Assembly: GCA_024743435.1 (NCBI GenBank)
Contig: JANSWO010000001.1
Span: 744,001 to 808,000, forward strand
From: Pseudomonadaceae bacterium
Lineage (GTDB): Bacteria; Pseudomonadota; Gammaproteobacteria; Pseudomonadales; Azotimanducaceae
Length of the DNA: 64,000 nt
Direction: 5' to 3'
Part shown: positions 1-7,006 of the stretch, one piece after another
How the letters are laid out: each line of letters begins with the position of its first letter
How positions within the stretch are numbered: position 1 is the stretch's first letter
The notes under the pieces: model-generated
What the model saw: only the letters and a program-made list of their open reading frames with translations
Database searches by the model: none
What the model was told of the DNA's origin: nothing
Translations under genes and position numbers: made by a program

Positions 1-230
1 ACGGTTGCGCCTGTATCCAGGGTGACCTCGACGCCCGCTGCGCTGATGATGATATCGAGGTTGCTGTCCGTGCCGGTGCACGTGATTTCATCGCCGGCAT
101 TGGGTGAGGTGACCGTGCCGCTACCACTGTTGGCGCAGGCCGCGAATGCGGTTGATGGTGAGAGCAGCGCGATGGCGACACTCAATAGCAACGCGCTTCT
201 CGCGTTGAGAAATCCAGGTCCCGTGGGCAT
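1..230 (-). CDS. Secreted protein, N-terminal part (autotransporter/adhesin-like), cut by window edge
   Basis: Reading the minus strand from ATG at 230 gives an open frame that runs off the window start, about 76 codons. The first 31 or so residues form a good Sec signal peptide: a short basic start, a hydrophobic core rich in Leu and Ala, then a Thr-Ala-Phe-Ala-Ala cleavage region. The mature part opens with a Cys, small polar residues and a second Cys ('EITCTGTDSN'), followed by alternating hydrophobic residues. This resembles the first turns of beta-helix passenger domains in surface proteins and autotransporters. AAGGA lies 8 nt before the chosen ATG; an in-frame ATG at 239 sits too close to it. 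The function is unknown because the body of the gene lies outside the window; the adhesin-like reading is inference. Confidence 0.7.
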   Translation of the reverse strand, partial: MPTGPGFLNARSALLLSVAIALLSPSTAFAACANSGSGTVTSPNAGDEITCTGTDSNLDIIISAAGVEVTLDTGAT

Positions 231-545
231 TGAACACATCCTTAGTGTGAGAAAGGTGTGCGCTTTGTAGCGATGGCGGCCGGCGTTCGGACCACGGGAG
301 TTGGTAGGGGAGTCTCGATTGTGTGCGGCAGGGCTCAGTTTCGCTGCATTTGCTCGATCAATGAGGGCTGAAATCCGGATGACCTACGACGAACTGGAGT
401 GCTGCTTGATGCAGTCTGCTGCTGTCTCAGCGGGTCAACGTAGCGTTAACAGAAGGCGCGTCATGGAGGTTCGTTAGTCTATTCGCCGAAAACGCGTTAG
501 TTTTGCTGAGCATGAAACGTTGTGGTCTACCTTTGGGAGGGGCGT
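231..545. other. Divergent intergenic region
   Basis: About 315 bases separate the outward-facing secreted-protein gene and the phosphatase-kinase gene, so promoters for both should lie here. I see no convincing ORF, no repeat and no strong hairpin. GGGAGG around 536-541 is the ribosome binding site for the ATG at 546. Confidence 0.6.
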
Positions 546-2357
546 ATGGCTAGCAAGCAACAATTTCTGTTTGTCCGGCATGGAGAGACGATCGGCAATT
601 TGGAGCAGATAGCCCATGGGCGCTCGGAATCACCGCTGAATGATCGTGGTATCGCTCAGGCGAAATCTACAGCCGAAATGTTGAAAGGCTGGCAGACGCA
701 ATATCACAGGATCTACGCGAGTCCTTTGTCACGAGCACGACACACGGCGGAGGAAATCGCCAAGGCCCTTAACCTTCCAATCGATACGCACGATGATCTC
801 GTTGAGGGCTTTCTCGGTGACTGGGAAGGCGTGACCTACACTGAACTCGGTGAGTTTGGTTTTGCCCAGCGCTCGATCGCGGATGATGATTTTCGCGGCC
901 ACAACGGGGAATCCCCGAGGCAACTGGCGGACCGTATGGCGACCGTGCTGGAGGAGGTTCGAGCTCAGCACCCGGATGAGAACATCATCTTTGTCAGCCA
1001 CGGCGCGGCGATTGCGCATCTATTGGCGCGTCTTATGGACACAGCGCCCGCATTCGGGCACCAGTATTTGATGCATAACTCGGCTGTCACCGAGATCGCT
1101 TTTGCGGCGGATTCGGTAAAGCCGGAACTCTCGGTGCTCAACTTTCACGATCACTTGCCGCAAGAGCTCCGCGGCACCATTGGTCGCAAGCAGAACGCGC
1201 AGGAAAACGACGATCAGTCGTTAGCAATACCGCTCTCTAGCGATGAACTGACGAAGTCCTGGCTACAACAGGCGCTGGCTTCGGTGCTGGACGGCGCGGT
1301 CGTCGCGGCGTTTAAGACCACGGTGATTGGTGTGGGCGAGGGCTTCATGGGTCAGCTTGCTCGCGTTGAGCTTGAGTATGAAGGCGATACAGCATCGGCT
1401 CCGACTAGCATCATCGCCAAGTTTGCGGCCGCCCGCGCAGACACGCGTGAGATGGCGCGAGACCAGAATCTGTACCGCCGCGAAATTGGCTTCTATCGCG
1501 ACATCGGCCAGGACGCTGGCATTCGAGTTCCGCGCTGTTACTACAGCGATTTTAATGAAGAAACCCAGCAATTTGCGCTGTTGTTGGAGGATATGGCTCC
1601 GGGTGTGGTGAGCGATCAGGTTGCGGGGACCAGCCGAGAGACCTCACGCATGGTGGTAGAGAATTTCGCCAGGTTGCATGCCAAGTGGTGGAACGACACT
1701 CGCCTGGATGGCTACGACTGGGCGAAATGGCTAATCAATGAAACGCCGATGGAGGACGGCCTTGCCCTTTTGCGAGAGAACATGGCCCGAGTTGAAGCCG
1801 ATGGCAGTTTTGATGCCTACCCGGAAATGAAGCGGTTGATGCCATTGCTGCCGCCGCTGTTTCGCATGGACCCAGCGCCGCCGTACCCGTTTTCCCTGGC
1901 CCACGGAGATCTCCGCTCAGACAACATCGTGCGGCCCGGTCCGGATGGCGGTGAGTTTTGTGTGCTCGACTGGCAGCTGGCAGGCAAAGGCGATCCGATT
2001 AACGATATTGCTCGCTGGATGGCGCAGAGCATCTCCATTGCAGATCGCAAAGAAACGGAGCAGGAGTTGCTGAAGCTGTATCACGACAAGCTGATCGAAA
2101 ATGGAGTCAAGGGCTACAGCTATCGCGCGTTTATCAATGCCTACAAGACGAACCTCGTCGTTATCTTTGTCATGTTCTCAATGAGCGTGGAGTCGGTAGA
2201 TCGCTCGTCTGAGCGTGCCCAGGAGCTATTTCACAAGTTTTACTCGCGCCTGGATTCGGCGCTTGTGGATTGGGAAATTGAGAAGTTGCTGAAAGTGCTG
2301 CCGCTGATGGTGCCCTTCATCAAGCTATCGAGTTGGCTGAAAAGTTTGTTTCGGTAG
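546..2357 (+). CDS. Fusion of histidine phosphatase and APH/EcKL-type kinase domains
   Basis: A 603-residue protein with two catalytic domains in one continuous frame. Residues 1 to about 200 are a histidine phosphatase (phosphoglycerate-mutase-like) domain: 'FVRHGET' supplies the RHG motif with the phosphate-accepting His near residue 12, and 'FVSHGAA' near residue 151 supplies the second His. After a linker of some 30-40 polar residues, residues 240-600 form an aminoglycoside-phosphotransferase-fold kinase of the ecdysteroid-kinase-like type. It has 'GVGEGFMGQ' as the nucleotide loop, 'LAHGDLRSDNIV' as the catalytic loop with Asp, and 'CVLDWQ' as the metal-binding Asp. ATG at 546 is preferred over upstream GTG codons because GGGAGG lies just before it. 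The substrate is unknown. Joining a phosphatase to a small-molecule kinase is unusual; both sets of catalytic residues are present, so neither half looks dead. Confidence 0.85.
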   Translation: MASKQQFLFVRHGETIGNLEQIAHGRSESPLNDRGIAQAKSTAEMLKGWQTQYHRIYASPLSRARHTAEEIAKALNLPIDTHDDLVEGFLGDWEGVTYTELGEFGFAQRSIADDDFRGHNGESPRQLADRMATVLEEVRAQHPDENIIFVSHGAAIAHLLARLMDTAPAFGHQYLMHNSAVTEIAFAADSVKPELSVLNFHDHLPQELRGTIGRKQNAQENDDQSLAIPLSSDELTKSWLQQALASVLDGAVVAAFKTTVIGVGEGFMGQLARVELEYEGDTASAPTSIIAKFAAARADTREMARDQNLYRREIGFYRDIGQDAGIRVPRCYYSDFNEETQQFALLLEDMAPGVVSDQVAGTSRETSRMVVENFARLHAKWWNDTRLDGYDWAKWLINETPMEDGLALLRENMARVEADGSFDAYPEMKRLMPLLPPLFRMDPAPPYPFSLAHGDLRSDNIVRPGPDGGEFCVLDWQLAGKGDPINDIARWMAQSISIADRKETEQELLKLYHDKLIENGVKGYSYRAFINAYKTNLVVIFVMFSMSVESVDRSSERAQELFHKFYSRLDSALVDWEIEKLLKVLPLMVPFIKLSSWLKSLFR

Positions 2358-2407
2358 CGATTTCTAATGCCCTGCGCAGGGTTGGCTCTGAGGTTTTGGC
2401 TGTGCCC

Positions 2408-3013
2408 TTACTCCTCAGGCATTTGCAGTTGCTCGATAGCAAAGGGTGGCATGACGGCGATCACTGGCCATGCGCGCTCGATGGCGACGTCGAACTCGAC
2501 GGGGCCATTACCAAAATCGATGTGCGCTTTGTCGTCGGTTCTGATGGGAAAGCCGAGACACTGGCGTCCACCCGCGCGTTCGATAAGACAGCGCTTGTTC
2601 CACGGTATTGGCAACGTCGGATCTTCTCGTCGTTCGTAGAAAACGATGTGATCCCGCATTGGCTGGAAACGGCGGCTGGCGGCCCACCGTAGTGCCGCGA
2701 GCGTGTCCTTCCCTGGTGTTAGCGGCGGCGCCAGTGTTCTGTTGTCGTTGTGCGGTGTTAGTGGATGGACCTCGAACTCCGAATCGATTTCGCCGCTGAC
2801 CGGTACCCATAAATTGCTGCTGAACAGGCTGCCTAGGTTGATGTCCAGCGCATCGCAATAACTGATAAGGGTGTCGACCGTTAGCCTGCGCAGGCCTTTT
2901 TCCAGTCGATGAATCTGAGCCGGGCTGGTGCTCATTCTGCGAGCGAGCTCAGCGGCGGTTATTCGCTTTGCCTTACGGAGAGCTCTAAGCCGTTCGGGAT
3001 TGAAGTTCGTCAT
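2408..3013 (-). CDS. XRE-family transcriptional regulator
   Basis: A 201-residue DNA-binding regulator. Residues 5-60 form a classic lambda-repressor-like helix-turn-helix ('LRALRKAKRITAAELARRM' then 'SPAQIHRLEKG'). The C-terminal 120 residues are beta-rich and resemble the sensor part of phage-repressor-like regulators, but I see no Ser/Lys peptidase pair, so it is probably ligand- or partner-controlled rather than self-cleaving. I chose ATG at 3013 because the HTH begins a few residues later; a longer frame to 3112 would read through the promoter region. It is divergent from the TonB receptor at 3211, and two near-identical repeats between them could be its operators. It converges with the phosphatase-kinase gene, with a GC palindrome (2370-2381) between the two stop codons. 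Confidence 0.8.
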   Translation of the reverse strand: MTNFNPERLRALRKAKRITAAELARRMSTSPAQIHRLEKGLRRLTVDTLISYCDALDINLGSLFSSNLWVPVSGEIDSEFEVHPLTPHNDNRTLAPPLTPGKDTLAALRWAASRRFQPMRDHIVFYERREDPTLPIPWNKRCLIERAGGRQCLGFPIRTDDKAHIDFGNGPVEFDVAIERAWPVIAVMPPFAIEQLQMPEE

Positions 3014-3032
3014 TACCAGATTGGCCCGATTC

Positions 3033-3104
3033 GGCAGAAAATTGCCAAAATGGTAACTTATTGTGAGTCTATTGCAATTCGGCCAGCAAAATGTTGCCAA
3101 ATTG
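3033..3104. promoter_or_regulatory. Two direct repeats between divergent regulator and receptor genes
   Basis: Sequences at 3033-3052 and 3081-3104 share the pattern GGC-AG-AAAAT-TTGCCAAA-TG with small gaps, about 48 bases apart. Each also holds an imperfect inverted repeat (GGCA...TGCC in the first). They sit just upstream of the XRE gene and some 110-180 bases upstream of the TonB receptor. Operator function for the adjacent XRE protein is inference. Confidence 0.4.
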
Positions 3105-3210
3105 TTGCGCAACAGCCGCTATGTGGATAGCTTGCCCCGCGGAGAGATATTTGGGTTGTTCATAAGTTTGTGAATGCTCGAATTGTTTTAATCACGAGGA
3201 GGGGAGCCTG

Positions 3211-5481
3211 ATGGCTGGATTACCAGAATCACCGCCTATCGCGAAGCGAAGCGCAACTGCGCTGTTGTCTATGGCGCTGGCGGCAACCTGCACACTGCAA
3301 AGCCCGATTGCGATCGCCGATGACCAAGGCCTTGGCGTCGAAGAGATCGTAGTAACCGCTCGTAAAAGGGCGGAGTCCATTCAGGACGTGCCGGTTTCCG
3401 TAACCGCGATTGGTAAAGAACTCAAGCAATCGAATGTCCGCCGTCTGGAAGATGTGCAGAACTTCGCGCCGAACATCTACATACGCCGAACACCAGGAAT
3501 CGCCAGCGGCGCCGCCATCAGCATTCGTGGTGTGTCCTCGTCAGAATCGGACAAAAGCTTCGATCCGGCGATTGGTGTAATGATGGACGGTATGTTCCTC
3601 GGCACCTCGAGTGGCGTGCTACTGCAGAACTTCGACATCGAGAGAATCGAAGTGCTACGCGGCCCCCAGGGCACGCTGTTCGGTAAGAACACGACCGGCG
3701 GTCTGATCAATGTTATTCGTGGCCCAGTAACCATGGAGTTTGGCGCTGATGTCAATCTCACGATTGGTGACAATGGCCGTGAAGACATCAAGGCGGTAGT
3801 CAACCTGCCAGTGATCTCTGATCAGCTGGGCGTGAAACTGTTTGCAGCCAGCATTCAGAGCGATGGCTTCACCTACAACGAAACCATCCGTGATGATGTT
3901 GGTGGCGACGATATTCAGAACTATGGCTTCACGACGTTGTGGGAACCCACCGATAACTTCGATCTCAAACTTCACTACGAGAAGTTCAAAGACGAGAGTG
4001 ATCAGGGCGCGTATGGCAATCTTAATCAGGTTGGTGAGCTCGCGTGCACCATCGAGCAGCTTGGCTTGGGCGATACCGGTTGCGCGATAAGTGCGAACGA
4101 TGGTCCTGATCGAAATTCAGCCAACGGACGTAACTTCAGTAACAACGATTACGACACCGTCATCCTGACCGCCAACTACGACTTCGAGAGCTTCCTGCTC
4201 ACCTATATCGGCACAAGCCGAGAGATGGATGAGGACAACATGCAGCACTTCGACGGCGCGCCGGTTGATCTGCTGCGCATGCGTTTCTTCAACGACTGGG
4301 AGCAGCAGAGCCATGAGCTGCGGGTAACGTCCCAGTTCTCTGATCGCTTCGAGTTTGTTGCCGGCCTCTACTACTGGGATGTCGACTACGAGCAGCGCTG
4401 GGACGTTGGTGATCTGCACTATCAGCTGTCACGTATCGGCGTTGTGCCGATTCCGCTGACCGCGACCACTCTGAGCAGCAACGGTCAGTCGCAACAGACC
4501 ACCTCGAAGGCTGTGTTCTTCTCCGGTGACTGGCATATCAATGATCAGTGGACGGCTACCGCTGGTTTCCGCTGGACGGAAGAAGAGAAGGATTTCATTG
4601 GTGGTAATGGCGGTGTCTTCTATGACCCTGCTGCCGGCGATCCGATCCCTGCGCTTCTCGATCCGCAACCGTACAATGGCAAGTGGGACGAAGTAACGCC
4701 GTCGTTCGGCATTCGCTACCAGGCTAACGACGATCTGATGGTCTACGGCTCGTACAGCGAAGGCTTCAAGAGTGGTGGCTTTTTTGGTCGGCAGGCGAAC
4801 TTCAATATCGATCCGACTTACGAGCCGGAATTTGTTGAAAACCTGGAAGTCGGCGTGAAGAGCACCTTGATGGATGGCCGTTTGATCTTCAACGCTGCCG
4901 TATTCCAGAGCGACTACAAAGATAAGCAGGAGTCCATCATGGTACCGGTTGACCTTTCTAACGTTGCAACCGTTGTGCGTAACGCCGCTGTGTTGGAAAT
5001 GTTCGGCATAGAGCTGGAAGCGATGTTCCAGATCACCCCGGCTTGGTTTGTTCGTGCGACCTACGGCTACATTGACGCTGAGTACGACAGCTACTTTGCG
5101 GACATCAATGGCGACGGCATCATTACCGATAACTCGGACCTCGAGTCTCGTAACACGCCGGAGAACACGCTTGGCCTGACCACCACCTACACGTGGACAG
5201 TTGGCCCGGGTGATCTGCAAACGATGGTGTCGTATCGATACCGGGATGAAGTGGAGATGATCGCGGACAATGACCCACTGGGTTCGCTTGATGCGCTGGA
5301 CGACCTTAGCGCTACGGTCAGCTACTCCTGGGCAGACGAGAAGTATCGAGTCTCAGCCTTCGGCCGTAACCTCACGGACGAGCGCGAGCGTAAAGTTGGC
5401 CGCATCGGTGGCTTGACCACGCGATCCTGGTACAACGAAGGCATGAGCTTCGGCCTCGAGTTTTCAGCCTCGTTTCGATAG
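3211..5481 (+). CDS. TonB-dependent outer-membrane receptor
   Basis: A 756-residue outer-membrane transporter. An N-terminal signal peptide (about residues 1-35) is followed by a TonB-box/plug start ('VEEIVVTARKRAESIQDVPVSV'-like region), the plug domain to about residue 165 with 'IERIEVLRGPQGTLFGKNTTGG', and a long beta-barrel ending in 'FGLEFSASFR' with a terminal aromatic strand. It would carry a large or scarce ligand across the outer membrane using TonB energy. The sequence type, with an 'EIVVTARKR' plug start, is common in marine heterotrophs and is not siderophore-specific, so the ligand is unknown. GAGGAGGGG precedes the ATG. The divergent XRE regulator may control it. The gene ends in a strong hairpin and an intrinsic terminator. 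Confidence 0.93.
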   Translation: MAGLPESPPIAKRSATALLSMALAATCTLQSPIAIADDQGLGVEEIVVTARKRAESIQDVPVSVTAIGKELKQSNVRRLEDVQNFAPNIYIRRTPGIASGAAISIRGVSSSESDKSFDPAIGVMMDGMFLGTSSGVLLQNFDIERIEVLRGPQGTLFGKNTTGGLINVIRGPVTMEFGADVNLTIGDNGREDIKAVVNLPVISDQLGVKLFAASIQSDGFTYNETIRDDVGGDDIQNYGFTTLWEPTDNFDLKLHYEKFKDESDQGAYGNLNQVGELACTIEQLGLGDTGCAISANDGPDRNSANGRNFSNNDYDTVILTANYDFESFLLTYIGTSREMDEDNMQHFDGAPVDLLRMRFFNDWEQQSHELRVTSQFSDRFEFVAGLYYWDVDYEQRWDVGDLHYQLSRIGVVPIPLTATTLSSNGQSQQTTSKAVFFSGDWHINDQWTATAGFRWTEEEKDFIGGNGGVFYDPAAGDPIPALLDPQPYNGKWDEVTPSFGIRYQANDDLMVYGSYSEGFKSGGFFGRQANFNIDPTYEPEFVENLEVGVKSTLMDGRLIFNAAVFQSDYKDKQESIMVPVDLSNVATVVRNAAVLEMFGIELEAMFQITPAWFVRATYGYIDAEYDSYFADINGDGIITDNSDLESRNTPENTLGLTTTYTWTVGPGDLQTMVSYRYRDEVEMIADNDPLGSLDALDDLSATVSYSWADEKYRVSAFGRNLTDERERKVGRIGGLTTRSWYNEGMSFGLEFSASFR

Positions 5482-5496
5482 CGATTAGCTAACCTC

Positions 5497-5524
5497 GCGT
5501 GGCTCTCCAGCTGGAGCGCCACGC
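5497..5524. terminator. Perfect 28-base palindrome after TonB receptor gene
   Basis: GCGTGGC and GCCACGC arms enclose CTCCAG/CTGGAG, giving a perfectly paired 28-base palindrome starting 16 bases past the receptor stop codon. It has no U-run of its own and lies immediately before a conventional terminator, so it may stabilise the mRNA 3' end or act as a first pause hairpin. Confidence 0.6.
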
Positions 5525-5528
5525 TCTC

Positions 5529-5565
5529 AAAACCGGGTCGGACGCATAGTCTTACCCGGTTTTTT
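5529..5565 (+). terminator. Rho-independent terminator of TonB receptor gene
   Basis: AAAACCGGGT at 5529-5538 pairs with ACCCGGTTTT at 5554-5563 around a 15-base loop, and the stem runs straight into a T-tract. Because the left arm carries A-residues, it could also work on the opposite strand. Confidence 0.8.
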
Positions 5566-5587
5566 GCGTTCAAGAACCCACCTTCGG

Positions 5588-5860
5588 CCGTCCTCGCGAG
5601 CCAACGCAACGCGCAGCATTGGGTGCGGTGTGGCGATATAATGACGCGATCGGGTATACGCAACTGAGGGAGATTGCCGCAGTCGCTACCGCTCCCTCGC
5701 AAAGACGATCGAATGTGACGTCATCGCGAGCTAGCGCAATGCGTGGCATTGAGCGCAGCGCGGCGATCTGCTCATGGATAGCACCTCCCCCGTCTTCGCG
5801 AGCCAGCACAATGCATCGCATTGGGCGCAGCGCGGCGATCTCATCACGTAAGCGGCAACC
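5588..5860. repeat. Degenerate copies of dispersed palindromic repeat
   Basis: Three copies of CGTC(A/T/C)TCGCGAGC followed by an AGCGCAATGC-like stretch begin at about 5589, 5719 and 5794, with 'GAGATTGCCGC' and a worn 'CTCGCAAAGACG' end between the first two. These are the same building blocks as the ordered tandem array at 20062-20602, here decayed and rearranged. The stretch fills the gap between the TonB gene and the efflux operon. I see no gene in it. Confidence 0.6.
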
Positions 5861-5935
5861 TGCTATGTCGGGATTGCGGCCATCGCTCCGGGTTCGGGTT
5901 AGTATCTGTAGCCCACCGCTTAGCGATGTGTTGCC

Positions 5936-7006
5936 GTGAAAGCCTACGCTGTCGTCATTCTCATTCTTCTTGTCCTGTTCGGTAGCATTGGGGCTTACCT
6001 GTTTCAACGCTTCGCCGCTTTCGGTGCCATGGACTTTGCGCCACCACCCGTCACGGTTGCCGTATCGACGGCGCGTGCTGAGGTCTGGGATCAAACACTA
6101 AGCGCAGTGGGAACGGTGCGAGCGGTTCGCGGTATCGACCTCACATCGGAAACCAGCGGCGAGATTACCGACATTGCGTTCGAGTCTGGCCAGAAAGTCG
6201 AAGCAGGACAGCTGTTGCTCGTACTGAACGACAAGGTTGAGCAGGCTAGCCTTGCGAGCCAGGCTGCCAGCCTTGAACTGGCCGAGATATTGTTCGAGCG
6301 GGACTCGACGCTCATCGAGAAGCGTTCCATACCGCAAACCCAATTCGATCGTTCGCGAGCAGACCTTGCGCGGGCAAGAGCTCAACTGGCAGAGACCCAG
6401 GCAAGGCTTGCGAACAAACGAATCGAAGCGCCCTTCGCGGGAACCATGGGATTACGCCGGGTTGACGTTGGTGACTATCTCGCTCCAGGCACCGTAATCG
6501 CTACGCTGCAGGATCTTTCCAGCCTGGAAATTGACTTTACGGTTCCGGCGCGATTCGTGCCGTCGCTGCGAGCGGGCCTTACGCTTGCCGTGCGAATCGA
6601 TGGGTTTGCAGATCGAGAATTTTCAGCCGAGGTCACAGCCCTGGATGCGCGGATCGATGCGAATACCCGCAATGTTTTGATGCGCGCGCGGCTAACCGAA
6701 ACCGAAGGGCTTCTCCCGGGCATGTTCGCGCAGCTGGAGCTCGACCTGGGTGAGGAGAAGGCCGTCACGACGATCCCGGAGACTGCGATGACATATGCCC
6801 TGCAGGGTAATACGGTCTATGTGCTGGAAGCGCTTGATGACGGCTCGCTTACAGCAACGCCCAGAATCGTGGTGTCCGGGGCAGTCCGGGACGGCCGGGT
6901 GGCTGTGTTGTCCGGGCTCGAAGCAGACGAGCGAGTCGTGAGCGTCGGCCAGAATAAGCTGTATCGGGGCGTTCGTGTTGTGATCGATCCGGATGTAGTT
7001 TTGTAG
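5936..7006 (+). CDS. RND efflux periplasmic adaptor (membrane fusion protein)
   Basis: A 356-residue HlyD/AcrA-type adaptor that would link an inner-membrane RND pump to an outer-membrane channel. Residues 3-22 form one membrane anchor with no lipobox. The lipoyl half-domains are seen in 'ITDIAFESGQKVEAGQLLLVL' and 'APFAGTMGLRRVDVGDYL', with an alpha-hairpin between them (about residues 100-165), then beta-barrel and membrane-proximal domains. Translation starts at GTG 5936. Its TAG stop overlaps the GTG start of the pump by one base (TAGTG), so the two are translationally coupled. No TolC-like channel is present in the window; a shared one elsewhere is likely. Hairpin length suggests a short MexA/MdtA-like adaptor. 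Substrate unknown. Confidence 0.92.
   Translation: MKAYAVVILILLVLFGSIGAYLFQRFAAFGAMDFAPPPVTVAVSTARAEVWDQTLSAVGTVRAVRGIDLTSETSGEITDIAFESGQKVEAGQLLLVLNDKVEQASLASQAASLELAEILFERDSTLIEKRSIPQTQFDRSRADLARARAQLAETQARLANKRIEAPFAGTMGLRRVDVGDYLAPGTVIATLQDLSSLEIDFTVPARFVPSLRAGLTLAVRIDGFADREFSAEVTALDARIDANTRNVLMRARLTETEGLLPGMFAQLELDLGEEKAVTTIPETAMTYALQGNTVYVLEALDDGSLTATPRIVVSGAVRDGRVAVLSGLEADERVVSVGQNKLYRGVRVVIDPDVVL

Noticed and set aside
2370-2381. CCCTGCGCAGGG palindrome between convergent genes as an intrinsic terminator
   Set aside because: Stem is short and no T-tract follows on either strand; kept only as a note.
2333-2692. Plus-strand frame between phosphatase-kinase and XRE genes
   Set aside because: It mostly runs antisense to the XRE regulator and starts inside the upstream gene; no ribosome site.
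2408-3013. Prophage remnant around the XRE regulator
   Set aside because: No other phage gene, integrase or attachment repeat nearby; the neighbours are metabolic and transport genes.
4429-5220. 263-codon open frame on the minus strand inside the TonB receptor gene
   Set aside because: It is wholly antisense to a well-supported receptor; composition and lack of any motif fit a shadow frame of GC-rich coding DNA.
5570-6094. 174-codon minus-strand frame before and into the efflux adaptor
   Set aside because: It reads through decayed repeats and the adaptor's start; low-complexity, Arg/Ala-rich translation without domains.
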